Source: a virus. Taken from it: DNA of 64,000 nt. Both the position numbers and the translations under genes were made by a program. Shown one piece after another: positions 8,978 to 18,700 of this stretch. The number at the start of each line of letters is the position of its first letter. The first letter of the stretch is position 1. The stretch lies in IMG/VR virus record IMGVR_UViG_3300007609_000017, positions 1 through 64,000 of that record; one strand, 5' to 3'. The notes below the pieces were generated by a model. It had not been told where the DNA came from and made no database searches. It worked only from the letters and a program-made list of their open reading frames with translations.

Positions 8978-9803
8978 ATATTTTAGACAAATCTGACTTG
9001 TTCATCACGTGTAAATCGCCACGATATAGAGTTTGTTTCTTTACCACCTTGCCTGATTTATGACTGGGGTAACTTAAAAAAATTGTTCCAAATTTGGAAA
9101 TTTTATCAACTGTATGAGACGAGTTAAGAGTAGGCAATGCATAAGGAATACTGCAAAAATTGTTAACGTGCCCTTGTAGTGTATTTAGTGCTATAGTAAA
9201 AGCAAAATCATTTCTATAAGTTGCGCTCTTAAAATTGTACAAAACGCGATAATGATTCCAATTTTCTGCTACCTGTTTCCAGAGATCAAACACTTGCTTT
9301 ACAAAACTGCTTTTTTTAAAAACAATCACAGTGGCCCAATACATTTGCAGGCTGTTAAAATTGATGTATCGATCGATTTCGAACGAATTTTTGCCACTTA
9401 CATCATAGACAGAATCAAATGCAGTGATTTCTACATTGGAATTTAATATTTGAGCTAGTTTGTCAGTGAATACAAAGTAATCTGCATCCAGCAAAACAGT
9501 AGTGTCATATGGAGACAATTCGTATGCGCTGTATCTTCCACTGTTTTTCCAGTTGACCGTTTCGACACCCGAATCCCATCTAAAAGCACGCTTGTTTGTG
9601 CTGTGATTCTCTACAACTTTTACTTGATCAAAAATTGTATTGTCGATAGGAGAGTCTGTGATTAATGTTACAGGAATATTGAGATTTTTTTTGATCAATA
9701 CAGCATTAGCAACAGCAATACTAACATAATCTAAATCACTGTTGAATGCAAATATCAATGCACCAATGTTATTGGGGTTTTCTGATTGACTTTGCTTGAT
9801 CAT
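8949..9803 (-). CDS. Glycosyltransferase-like protein (GT-A type, DAD motif)
   Basis: This is a 284-residue protein. Its N terminus has ALIFAFNSDLDYVSIAVANAVLIKK, then VTLITDSP, and a textbook VLLDADYFVF motif near residue 108; the DxD aspartates coordinate the divalent cation and nucleotide-sugar in GT-A enzymes. It resembles the next gene in order of motifs. The start is ATG 9803, which lies 35 bp inside the end of the 104-aa upstream gene. With two other glycosyltransferase-like genes in the same operon, a function in building or modifying a glycan is likely. Which glycan (virion, nucleic acid or host surface) cannot be told. Confidence 0.74.
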   Translation of the reverse strand: MIKQSQSENPNNIGALIFAFNSDLDYVSIAVANAVLIKKNLNIPVTLITDSPIDNTIFDQVKVVENHSTNKRAFRWDSGVETVNWKNSGRYSAYELSPYDTTVLLDADYFVFTDKLAQILNSNVEITAFDSVYDVSGKNSFEIDRYINFNSLQMYWATVIVFKKSSFVKQVFDLWKQVAENWNHYRVLYNFKSATYRNDFAFTIALNTLQGHVNNFCSIPYALPTLNSSHTVDKISKFGTIFLSYPSHKSGKVVKKQTLYRGDLHVMNKSDLSKIYEFTQNSTI

Positions 9804-10083
9804 ATTCTGCTAACCAATTGTTCATTACTTCTTGGTACTTAATTTTACATTTGTATATAAAGTCTTGTATATTGGTAATTTTTACTGGATTTCCGTAGCT
9901 GTCTTCTAACACAATTTCTTCTTGCTCTGCAAACATATTTGCAAACACAATCAATTCTGGTGTGATTTTGAATAATCCGCCATTAACAGCAATTGTAAGA
10001 CTTTGTTGATTTTGTTCTCTAATGTTTTTTTTAGCTTGTTGTATGTCAAAACTTTTTTCTACAGTTTCTTCGAACGTACTCAT
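9769..10083 (-). CDS. Conserved-looking phage protein of unknown function, first gene of the operon
   Basis: This is a 104-residue soluble protein with no cysteine. It contains LTIAVNGGLFKITPELIVFANMF followed by an acidic turn and VKITNIQDF, which looks like a compact alpha/beta fold. I do not recognise a family. It is the promoter-proximal gene of the minus-strand radical SAM/glycosyltransferase operon. Its ATG lies roughly 25 bases downstream of the predicted start of the TTGACA/TATACT promoter, with GAGGG as a possible ribosome-binding site. It overlaps the following glycosyltransferase by 35 bp, so it is probably co-expressed with it. Confidence 0.7.
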   Translation of the reverse strand: MSTFEETVEKSFDIQQAKKNIREQNQQSLTIAVNGGLFKITPELIVFANMFAEQEEIVLEDSYGNPVKITNIQDFIYKCKIKYQEVMNNWLAEYDQAKSIRKPQ

Positions 10084-10102
10084 AGTGACCCTCTGGATAT
10101 AA

Positions 10103-10136
10103 AAAAGCGTATATAGTATATACTATATACGCTTTT
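10103..10136 (-). terminator. 34-bp perfect palindrome with U-run, terminator of the fibre operon
   Basis: Bases 10103-10136 read the same on both strands over 34 bp with no mismatch. On the minus strand the GC-containing ends (GCG/CGC) close the hairpin and are followed by six T residues, as in a rho-independent terminator for transcripts arriving from the 309-aa fibre gene. The same bases overlap the -10 of the promoter for the downstream operon, so the element separates late and early-type transcription units. Confidence 0.65.
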
Positions 10137-10143
10137 GTGTCAA
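10115..10143 (-). promoter_or_regulatory. Sigma70-type promoter for the radical SAM/glycosyltransferase operon
   Basis: On the minus strand TTGACA (10143-10138) is followed by a 17-base spacer and TATACT (10120-10115). The -35 matches the bacterial housekeeping consensus fully and the -10 matches in five of six positions. The -10 lies at the centre of a perfect palindrome, so a repressor or hairpin could influence it. It directs transcription leftward into the 104-aa gene. Confidence 0.68.
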
Positions 10144-10144
10144 T

Positions 10145-10164
10145 TTTAATTTAGCTAAATTAAA
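10145..10164. repeat. 20-bp perfect AT palindrome next to the terminator
   Basis: TTTAATTTAG followed by its exact reverse complement lies directly after the stop codon of the 309-aa gene and nine bases before the 34-bp palindrome. It is AT-only apart from the central GC. It could be a protein-binding site or a weak second hairpin; no function is shown by the sequence alone. Confidence 0.5.
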
Positions 10165-10167
10165 TTT

Positions 10168-11097
10168 TTACGATGTGCTATTGGTGCTTCCCCAAGTTGG
10201 TGTGCCCCAAGTAGAGGTAAGTGCTGTTGTGCTTGGCTGACGTGCAACTGTGGTAGTTGTTGTTGTACCGTCAACTTGATCAAGAACGTTATACACACTC
10301 TTGTCGAAGCTTGTACTATCAGCCGCGTCATCACGATAGCTAATTGTTAAAGTGATAACATTGCCGTTATTGCCGTTGCCGTCGCTGTGTGCAGCGCTAA
10401 CTTTTGCTCTTACTTCAATGTAGTTTGTGGTATACGGACTCGAGTCTGCGAACTGCTTGAAAATCACAGTGTCGGTTGTGCTCAAGTCGTAGTAGCCTGT
10501 GGTTGTAGCAAGTGTACTTACTGTGCCACTGCCGCCATTTTTACTTGTAGTGCTTGCGCCCAATACTATCGTTCCTGATTGTGTAGCTAGCTGATTCCAC
10601 TCTGTGTTTTTAGCACTGCTAGTGCTGCCTGTGTGATTAAAACTAATACGAACTTCGCCGCCTGCGTTAAAGAAGTAACGTGCTTCGTTGCCGCCGGCAA
10701 AAGTAAGTGTTTGTGTGTGCGTAGTTTCTGTGAACCATGTAGCCGTGGTTGCATTTGTATCGCTTGTGTCTGTTCCTGTACCTGCACGATCCAGTCTGTT
10801 GGTGTCAACAGTGCTGATATTTGTGCTGAGTGCAGTGTATGCTTCGATCGTATCACCTGTGGTCGGATTAGTGATGCTTGTGATTGAACTATTTTGGTGT
10901 GTTGCCAAGCTTGAAATTCTGCTTAAAAGTGTAGTCCACTGTGTAGCAGTAACTGTGTTACCCGCGCTTACAGAACTAACTGTAGTTGATTGGCCATAAC
11001 CACGGTCACCTGTGCCGGTGCCCCATAGTGCATTCACACTAGCAACAAAATCGTTGTAGTGATCGTCTAGAATTATATCTCCAGATTGATATGCCAT
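10168..11097 (-). CDS. Virion fibre/appendage protein
   Basis: This is a 309-residue protein, Thr/Ser/Asn/Gly-rich throughout. The N-terminal 60 residues (GDIILDDHYNDF, WGTGTGDRGYGQ) look like an attachment domain of the kind repeated in marine T4-like appendage proteins. The rest is predicted beta-rich, with AGGEVRISFNHTGS typical of fibre domains. It follows the 487-aa fibre gene with a 28-bp gap and a GGGGAT ribosome-binding site, and precedes the strong terminator. A structural role is inferred from composition and location; the receptor is unknown. Confidence 0.7.
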   Translation of the reverse strand: MAYQSGDIILDDHYNDFVASVNALWGTGTGDRGYGQSTTVSSVSAGNTVTATQWTTLLSRISSLATHQNSSITSITNPTTGDTIEAYTALSTNISTVDTNRLDRAGTGTDTSDTNATTATWFTETTHTQTLTFAGGNEARYFFNAGGEVRISFNHTGSTSSAKNTEWNQLATQSGTIVLGASTTSKNGGSGTVSTLATTTGYYDLSTTDTVIFKQFADSSPYTTNYIEVRAKVSAAHSDGNGNNGNVITLTISYRDDAADSTSFDKSVYNVLDQVDGTTTTTTVARQPSTTALTSTWGTPTWGSTNSTS

Positions 11098-11125
11098 GTA
11101 TTATATCCCCAATTGGTTGTATTTT

Positions 11126-12589
11126 TTAGTGAATGCTAACAATAGCTTCCACCAGTTGAATGTCGACACTGTATTTATCTTCCAGTGCTCTACCAATGGT
11201 GTTAAACGCTGTTGCTTCACCTTCTTTGGCTGTTCTTGCAACGCCGTTGCCTGCACTAACCAATCGATCGCCTTTGCGACATTCACCTTCAACTTTTACT
11301 GGTACTCTTCCTTGCATTGCAACTGCTGGGTGAGTTTCATCAGTGCCTGCTCCTGCATTCATCAAGTAAGCAGCTCTGCCACTGATTACACCAAAAACAC
11401 TACTGCTAGCAGCTTCTGAGCTGGCAGTAATTTCTTCGGCTCCGCCAAGTGCTACCACTGTGCCTACATCATATGTTTGGTCTGCGGCAAATCTTTCTGC
11501 CAAGTCGGCATATTGTGCTTGTGTGGCTGTGCCATTGAATGTAGTAGCGTAAATTGTTTGAAATCTCACACTATTAGTACCAATATCTTGTGTTCCGTCG
11601 CTGGACAAAATATCACCAGTCATAGTACCGCCAGTGGTTAGTAGTGCTCCTGCACCACTTACCTGTCCATCTACATACTGCTTGGTTGCCGCACCTAGGT
11701 TGCTCACAGGATCGCCTGCTAGTAAAATTCTGCTGCTAGCGCCATCAATTGTTAACGCAGTGGTTACAACACCCCCGTCGTTGACTCGCAGCAAGATATC
11801 GCCATTTTGTGTTTGGTTTTGAATCACAACATCGTCGGTGCTTACACTCACCTTAAAATCATTGTCTGCACCTACTTGCAATCCATTGTCATTGTTGACT
11901 GCAAGTGTGCCTGTGGTTGTGTCATTTGCGTCACTGCGTAGGAAGCTTGATGCACTTACTCCGCCTAACGCATCACTGTCTGAACTTGTACCATGGAATT
12001 TGGCTGATGCTAGTGTACTATTAAGATTGTAACCTTGTTTGATGGTTGCAAATCCACTGATTGCTACCTGTGGTGTAAATTCTGCATCTTTGCTGACAAT
12101 GCCAACAATCACATCGCTAACAAAATCTTTTACAACCACGTGGTCTGTTCCAAGATTGTCAGTCACAGTATCAACTACTGCACCACTTTCTCCGGTGCCT
12201 GCTGTAAAGCTAGGTCCAATAAGAGTAAAGCTGGAGCCATTGTACACTTTGAGCTGATTGTTGCTGGTATCCCACCAAAGATCACCAGTAACATTGCTGG
12301 TAGGTGCACTAGCACTAGCTGTACTACTGCTCACTGTTTTAAAAGTAGTACCATTGTAAACCTTTAGCAGGTTACCACTGGTGTCCCACCAAATTTGTCC
12401 TGCAATAGGATTGGTTGGTTGTGTGCTGTTTGCAAAGTTTTCCAGTAGTTTAACATAGTTTTCGTTTAGAATTTCACCGTAACCACTATAGTTCTTACCT
12501 ACTAGAGTTAAATCTGTTGTTGTATCAATCGTACCGTCTGCTACTGTAGCAAGAATCGATCCGTTTGTTTTGTTAATGGTGTAAGCCAT
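11126..12589 (-). CDS. Tail fibre protein with C-terminal GxVxVKVxGxxxKGDRL-type domain
   Basis: This is a 487-residue protein. It contains two copies of an IWWDTSGNLLKVYNGTTF-type repeat near residues 65 and 105, a collagen-like or beta-rich middle, and the fibre motif DPVSNLGAATKQYVD. The last 130 residues (YADLAERFAADQTYDVGTVV to the end) form a domain with AMQGRVPVKVEG and KGDRLVSAG, reminiscent of the C-terminal IMC/Peptidase_G2-type domains of phage tail fibres. The same domain ends the 789-aa fibre protein. A perfect TATAAATA late-promoter box lies 36 bp upstream of the start. It is probably part of the host-recognition apparatus. Confidence 0.75.
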   Translation of the reverse strand: MAYTINKTNGSILATVADGTIDTTTDLTLVGKNYSGYGEILNENYVKLLENFANSTQPTNPIAGQIWWDTSGNLLKVYNGTTFKTVSSSTASASAPTSNVTGDLWWDTSNNQLKVYNGSSFTLIGPSFTAGTGESGAVVDTVTDNLGTDHVVVKDFVSDVIVGIVSKDAEFTPQVAISGFATIKQGYNLNSTLASAKFHGTSSDSDALGGVSASSFLRSDANDTTTGTLAVNNDNGLQVGADNDFKVSVSTDDVVIQNQTQNGDILLRVNDGGVVTTALTIDGASSRILLAGDPVSNLGAATKQYVDGQVSGAGALLTTGGTMTGDILSSDGTQDIGTNSVRFQTIYATTFNGTATQAQYADLAERFAADQTYDVGTVVALGGAEEITASSEAASSSVFGVISGRAAYLMNAGAGTDETHPAVAMQGRVPVKVEGECRKGDRLVSAGNGVARTAKEGEATAFNTIGRALEDKYSVDIQLVEAIVSIH

Positions 12590-12624
12590 GGTTTTATCTC
12601 ATCTCCAATAATACAAGTTATATG

Positions 12625-12632
12625 TATTTATA
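12625..12632 (-). promoter_or_regulatory. Late promoter box TATAAATA
   Basis: There is an exact match to the T4 late-promoter box on the minus strand, about 36 bp before the 487-aa fibre gene. It is flanked by a 7-bp inverted repeat (ATACAAG at 12611-12617, CTTGTAT at 12635-12641). The gp55 gene in this window supplies the matching sigma factor. Confidence 0.65.
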
Positions 12633-12654
12633 TTCTTGTATAATATACTGTTAT

Positions 12655-13323
12655 TTAGGTAATATCACCCAAATTGGTTAGTGTTTGTATTCTCACTGTG
12701 TAATCGATTTGAATAAGTCTATTCAATGACTTTTGCACAGGGTGAAATACCACGTGTGTTAGTAATTTTCCTTGTCCGGCTTCGCCTGTCCAGCTTTTAA
12801 GACCCAGTTCATCAAACACAAAATCACCTTCTAGGTCTGTGCTGTTGTCGAACGCTTGTTGACCACTGGGTTCGCCGTAGTCTAGCAAGCAACTTACCAA
12901 TATGTCAGTGTAGACCTGTCCTACTGTGTGTCTTATTGTCATTTTGTTTCTAGCAGGATCTGTGTTTAAACTACTGGTATCGTCTACTACTTTGTAGTAA
13001 GTTTGGTTGTAAAGGTCGCTGTTTACACCAGTATTGTTGGCAGGAAGATATGTGATCAAGCCTGTAGGATCCACACTGGTACCACCGTTGCCAAAATGCA
13101 TTTCGTGTATGAAGCCAGTTGACTTGTTGGCCAGCATATTTGCCATTGCTTCTGATATATTTTCAAAGTGAATGGCATTTCTTTTATCTACAAATATTTC
13201 TTTGGTTTCTGGGTCAAAAATTTTGATATGCCCTTGTACGTGGACACCGCCTTTTTCGTCAGGCTTTTTCATTTTGTTTTCTTCCTGCTGTGTGTTTTGT
13301 TTTTTTAAATCTTTAGCAGACAT
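12655..13323 (-). CDS. Virion structural protein of the tail fibre block
   Basis: This is a 222-residue protein. The highly charged N terminus (residues 1-25) is followed by HVQGHIKIFDPETKEIFVDKRNAIHFENISEAMANML, a beta-strand segment typical of a conserved structural protein of marine T4-like phages, and HEMHFGNGG. The C terminus alternates beta strands. It overlaps the upstream 789-aa fibre by 19 bp, suggesting coupled translation and perhaps association of the two products. The precise place in the baseplate or fibre is unknown. Confidence 0.68.
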   Translation of the reverse strand: MSAKDLKKQNTQQEENKMKKPDEKGGVHVQGHIKIFDPETKEIFVDKRNAIHFENISEAMANMLANKSTGFIHEMHFGNGGTSVDPTGLITYLPANNTGVNSDLYNQTYYKVVDDTSSLNTDPARNKMTIRHTVGQVYTDILVSCLLDYGEPSGQQAFDNSTDLEGDFVFDELGLKSWTGEAGQGKLLTHVVFHPVQKSLNRLIQIDYTVRIQTLTNLGDIT

Positions 13324-15674
13324 TCTACCAATCCTAATCCTGTTGTTGTTTTTGTTTCTAGTGCAATGCCTACTAGCGCACCTGTGCCTGCGACGGCATA
13401 TCCTGCTGACTGTGCATATACTGGCTGTCCTTTTTGCACACTATCTTTAATCAAAACAGGCACGCGGCCAGCAAGTGCAACTGCAATTCCGTTTTCCAGT
13501 TCACTGTTCATTAAATATGCTGGCTGTGTAGATACTACGCCAGCCACAAAGCCTTCCTGGTACTCTTCAAGTTCGTAGTCTTCACAACTACTTACCTGTA
13601 GTACAGTACCCGGGGTATAATCTTTGTTTGCGGTGTACTTTTCAGCTAAGTCAGCATATCGTGCTTGTGTAGCCACTGCCGAAACTTCCCCAGTTACTGT
13701 CAGTGTGTTGGTACTGGGATTGTAGCTGATTCCTGCATCAGTGTAAACATTTTCATATGCACTGCTGACGTTGTTACTGTCAACAAATGTAGGATAAAAT
13801 GTTGCATTAGTAGAAGTAGATGTGGTTGCTACAGTGTTTGCTTGTGTTGCAACACCGGCACTTGTAGCACTATTAACTGTGCCAGTGACACTGATGGTTA
13901 CTGTGTTGTCTGTTACGGCTGTTGTAATATTTGTTCCGCCTGCAAAAGCAAGAGATTCTCCCAACGACACAGAGTCGGTTCCGCTGTCTCCACTTATATC
14001 GAATGATGTTGTGCTGCTGGCAATAGATGAATCTACATACGACTTGGTTGCTGCATCTTGTGCACTCACTGGATCAACCACATCTACAATTCTGTTGGTG
14101 TCGGCACTGATATTTCCTGCAGGAGACAGCACAAGATCATTTGACAGTGTTGTTATAACGTGATTGCCTGCATTGTTGAGTACTAGCTCGCCAATTTCTA
14201 GCGTGCCTTTTGACACAACCAAGTTGCCGGTGCTGGTACTACTGAATGTGCCAGTGCCCATTGTAAATCTGTCTGCACTTTCATCGTAACCAATAAATGC
14301 ATTGTTTAGATCGCCGCGTTCTATGATTATACCGCCATCGCCACTGGGCGTTCCGGTTCTGCCATTGCCCAAATACATCAATAGATCTTCTACCAGTATG
14401 TTGGCTGTGTTCACAGTGGTAACGCTACCGTTTACTGTTAAGTTGCCCTGCAACACAAGATTATCAAATGTAGGGCTGTCGCTGGTTCCTATGCTTTGTG
14501 GTATACTTACTACCACATTTGCACTTTCTGCGGTGTTGCCTGAAACTGTTACACCTGTGCCTGCTGTGATATCTGCCACATAGATACCAGTAGTATGAGT
14601 GCCCAAATCCACACTGTTGTCGGCAACCTGTGTTGTGATATTGATGTTGGCGCTTCCGTCAAAGCTTGCACTGCCAGCTACATCGCCGCTGATTTGTATT
14701 GTTCTGGAAGTCTGTAACTTGGTGGCTGTTGCTGTGTTGACCGCAAGACTGCTGGGCAACGATAATGTTATTGTTCCTGCACCGTCGTTGGTTGTGTTGA
14801 TCTGTCCTGTGGTTCCATTGATTGTAAATGTACCATTGCTGTCTATGTTTAGAGTACTCAACGAGCCGATGTCTGCAGCAAAATTTATAGCATAACTTCC
14901 TATGGTGTTGTCTACATATGCTTTGGTTGCTGAATCTTGGTCGCTTATTGGATCGGCTAGACCAGTTATCCTGTTTGCATCCATTGCTAGATTGTTGGTA
15001 GGATCAAAATTAATTGTGATTCTTTCGCTGGACTGTGACATGTTGATATTGTCACCTGATTCAAAACTTCTAAACTGTAGATCTACACCTACTTTTTGTG
15101 CAAACACTTCAAATCCGCTGTTTAGATTGGTTGCTGTGTTTGCTTCACCGCCTGATGCTCCAGGAGCTTCTGCAGCTACCCATCTGCTGCCGTTCCAAGT
15201 TAGCACGTGACTCAATGTTGGCGTGGTTGCAAATTCAACATTGGCTAAATCGTCTATGTTTGCCGAAGCAATCCTTGCATCAGCACGAGCATCTGTGTAG
15301 TATAGATTGCTGCCTTCTGCTAAATCGTTGGTGGTTTTTGCACTGAGATCAAGATTTGTGCCGGTGTTGAGTGCTATTCTGCTGTCTGCTCGGGCATTTG
15401 TATAATAGAGATTGCTTCCTTCGCTGACATCACTGGTAGATTTTGTTGCCAGTCTAGCATCAAACGCATTGTTTGCTCTGCTGGTTGTAAAATATAAATT
15501 TCCACTTTCGGTGATTTCGGCTGTGGTGAGATTTACCGCTCCGGTTAGTCCGTTGACAGAACTTACATTACTTTCTTCAATGGCACTAAGTCTGTTGTTT
15601 AGTTCACTGAAGTTTCCATCCACTTCTTCAAATGTTAATGGTACACTTTTGTTTGCTCGAAGTACAATTGCCAT
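13305..15674 (-). CDS. Large modular tail fibre protein
   Basis: This is a 789-residue protein. Residues 1-30 (LRANKSVPLTFEEVDGNFSELNNRL) form a typical attachment module. Three copies of a SGNLYFTTSRANNAFDARLA-type repeat occupy about residues 50-145. Two NRI(T/V)xxxDPxSxQDxATK(A/S)YVD motifs occur later, and a GNLTVNGSVTTVNTANILVEDL segment is shared with the 210-aa protein at 59392. The C-terminal domain (YADLAEKYTANKDYTPGTVL onward, LAGRVPVLIK) is paralogous to that of the 487-aa fibre. An AATAAATA late box lies about 25 bp upstream. It probably forms a trimeric distal fibre. Confidence 0.78.
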   Translation of the reverse strand: MAIVLRANKSVPLTFEEVDGNFSELNNRLSAIEESNVSSVNGLTGAVNLTTAEITESGNLYFTTSRANNAFDARLATKSTSDVSEGSNLYYTNARADSRIALNTGTNLDLSAKTTNDLAEGSNLYYTDARADARIASANIDDLANVEFATTPTLSHVLTWNGSRWVAAEAPGASGGEANTATNLNSGFEVFAQKVGVDLQFRSFESGDNINMSQSSERITINFDPTNNLAMDANRITGLADPISDQDSATKAYVDNTIGSYAINFAADIGSLSTLNIDSNGTFTINGTTGQINTTNDGAGTITLSLPSSLAVNTATATKLQTSRTIQISGDVAGSASFDGSANINITTQVADNSVDLGTHTTGIYVADITAGTGVTVSGNTAESANVVVSIPQSIGTSDSPTFDNLVLQGNLTVNGSVTTVNTANILVEDLLMYLGNGRTGTPSGDGGIIIERGDLNNAFIGYDESADRFTMGTGTFSSTSTGNLVVSKGTLEIGELVLNNAGNHVITTLSNDLVLSPAGNISADTNRIVDVVDPVSAQDAATKSYVDSSIASSTTSFDISGDSGTDSVSLGESLAFAGGTNITTAVTDNTVTISVTGTVNSATSAGVATQANTVATTSTSTNATFYPTFVDSNNVSSAYENVYTDAGISYNPSTNTLTVTGEVSAVATQARYADLAEKYTANKDYTPGTVLQVSSCEDYELEEYQEGFVAGVVSTQPAYLMNSELENGIAVALAGRVPVLIKDSVQKGQPVYAQSAGYAVAGTGALVGIALETKTTTGLGLVECLLKI

Positions 15675-15697
15675 TTTTGTTCCTATATACTATGTTT

Positions 15698-15705
15698 TAT
15701 TTATT
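15698..15705 (-). promoter_or_regulatory. Late promoter-like box AATAAATA
   Basis: The minus-strand sequence CGAATAAATAAAA lies 24 bp before the 789-aa fibre gene and differs from TATAAATA by one base. It overlaps the 3' end of the giant gene, so it would be an internal promoter for the fibre genes. Confidence 0.45.
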
Positions 15706-18700
15706 CGTTAATTTCCACGTATCCTTCGTTGACGTATCCGGATTCTAGATATCTACCACGCTGATCGTTGATCAATATTGGCAGTATGCCACGCTTTTCG
15801 CGCAGGAATTTTGCCTGTGCAGTGTTGGCTTTTTGCATACCTCTGCCATCGGCAGCTGTGCTAGTTCCTTGATCTAGCCACGTGTTTGTATCAGTATTAG
15901 AGCCTGCAATTACATTTTCTATGCCGGCGTCGACTACTGGCATATTCACAGGATGTTCATTTGCAACTCCTGTGCCAGCTGTTCCCCTTCTGATCTGCGA
16001 AAGTATATTTCCAGTTTTTTGCCAATATGTTATTCTTTCAGCATCAACAAATATCACACCCGGACGATTTTCGGGTATGCTAGGCTCCGACAACACTGAA
16101 CCGTCTGCTACATATATTTCAGTGTCTTGGGCCAACAAAGGTTGTGTTAACTCAGTAACGCCTTGTTTGATCATTCTGTGGTATTCTACATCACCCAGCA
16201 TACTGTGGAAAATACGCCAACTTATAGCATCAACACTGGTTTCTTCAGTAAAGCTGCTAACAACAACCAAACTGTCTGCTCTAACACCAAAGCTATCGCT
16301 CACAACAACCTTGTTGCCTTGTACCACAAAATCTATGCCAGGATGCAACTTGATTCCATCTACGGTTACCCAAACATAATTGCTGTTGGTAATAGGTCTA
16401 TCCAACTGATATTCTGCGTTGCTGATAATTGTTATGGTTTCACTGTCGAAGTCTGTTACATCATACGGAGCACCACCGAATCCAATAGTGGTAGTGATTG
16501 TGCTTTCTGCAGTTCCTACAAAAACTTTTGTTTCAATGTCGTTGTTGTCGTGATTTGTGAATGTTATTGCTCGTAGATTGCCGCCTTCACTGATGTCAAT
16601 GCTGTCGCTTAACACCACAATATTTTCGCTTTCAACTCGGTACTCTGCATCAGCACTGTTGCTCACAGTTATACGACTGCCAGATGCGGGCGGAGTGTAA
16701 AAAATAACAAATCGTTGTGTGCTACCGTCGTCAAAACTGATGTCATAATCAATAAACTGTTCTTGCTTGACATCGTCTACCCAAACACCAATTTCAGTGT
16801 CGCTGATGCCAAACTGTGTGTCATTGGCGCTGGCTGGAGTATCATAAACAATAGTACTGCTGTCGCCAGTGTAGTACACACTGTTGGCTGGTCGTAGTCT
16901 ACTACCATTGTATTCCAAAATCATTTGGCTGCTTGCTGGACCAGTAAACAGCACACGATTGTCCAATTGGTAACTGAGCGTGCTTCCATCTAGTTGTATC
17001 ACTTGTTCGTGTATTTCACTGTACGGTATTGCTTGTTCAGAATTAAACACCCAAATCTTTACACGATCTCCTAGCGCAGGAGTTCTTCCAAGCACTACTG
17101 TGATGTTATCGCCGGTGTCTACTATGGTGCTGACTACACCTTCGCCTTCTATCATTGCAAAGCTAGCCAGTGCAATCTCTGGATCTACCTGTAGGCTAAA
17201 TTCATTGGTTCCGCCTGTGCCAATTTCTGTTACTTCAGCAACAGTGTTCTCGCCTGCTACTTGGAAAATATAGCAGTATGCAATGTCTCCCTCGGCTAGA
17301 GGAGTATTAAACACTATCAAGCTATTGGCATAATCAACTTCGTAGTGAGTGCCTGCATATCTAGGGCCTAGGTTTTTGGTGTACACCACCACCATATCGC
17401 CGTCCGCTATTTCAAATACTGCGGTACTGCCGTCACCTTCTAGGTATGATACTGCAATATTGATGCCATTTCCGGTGCCTCTGCTGTTGCTAGTAGGTGC
17501 TTGATATACTTTTAGATCAAGTGTGTCGAACACTCTTCCAGGCACTAATTCCTCTGGCGAATGACTGCTGTATTCATCTACAAATTCACTGCCATCGATC
17601 ACTATATCACTTGGACGAAGTCCTAAATTGCTGTCACTGAACTGACTTTGTACAAATGTATCGTATGCGTCATCACTGATCACTTCCCTGCCTTCTGGTC
17701 CAATTTGGAAGTTATCAAAAGACTCAATGTCAAACACAGGCAAATCAAATCCAGGTCCTTGATTGAACAACGGCCCTACTACATTTACTCCTGGATATTC
17801 TACGCCATATACCTGCTGTGAAAGTTCTTTGCCAAGCATACCGCTGGTTGGTGTGTAGTAGGCTGATATTCTATCGTTGGCATTTGTGAAATTTTCATCA
17901 GCATACACACTTAGATTGTCGGCTGTAAACGCAGTTCCGCTGACAAAATCACTGGTGGCAACAAATGCTTCACCGTTGTAGCCAATAATGTCACTGGTTT
18001 GATATACTGTGTTTGCGGCCCAAGTTTTAACATCACTGGTGTATCTAAATCTATCAAATTTAATTGTGGTAGATATTTTTCTAGTTTTTTGGTTTTCCAA
18101 TCTAACCGACAATCTTGCTCCAGAGCCGTTTCCACCTACCAGTGTTACAGTCGGAGTGGTAGTGTATCCGCTGCCCGGCTCTGTCACAGTAACTTTGTCA
18201 ATTCCACCGTTTCTGATTCTCGCTACAGCGGTTGCTGTAGTACCGCCTGGTAAATCTGGGTCGCTAATAACTAATTGTGGCGCCACAGTGTAATTTTCGC
18301 CAGGTGATGCTATTGCAATACTGCTGACAATATAATCATAGTTGCTGTTCCAGCTGGAATTTTGTGCTTGTTCAAATAACGCATCATCCAACGGATTGTC
18401 ACTTTCTGGTTTGCGGTAAATTTCTAAAGACTGATCATAAAAACTTGCAACATCAAAATCTGTGACATCACCCAAGTATTCTTCTTGTTTGTTGTACCTG
18501 TACAAATATTCTCTGATCTTTGTGTGATATGGTTTGGCTTCGTTTACATAATCCAACAAGAAGCTTTGATTATCAGGCTGATACACGCTGTATTGCTCTA
18601 AGCCGCGTATTTTGTGTTCTAAACTGATAAATGATGTTTTAAACAACCAATCAACATACTGCTGTTCTTTGAGAATATATTCAAACAAATCAAAAGTAAA

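Noticed and set aside
13172-15711. Many plus-strand open frames over the fibre and giant genes
   Set aside because: They are compositional shadows of the Ser/Thr/Val-rich minus-strand genes: low-complexity translations, no ribosome-binding sites.
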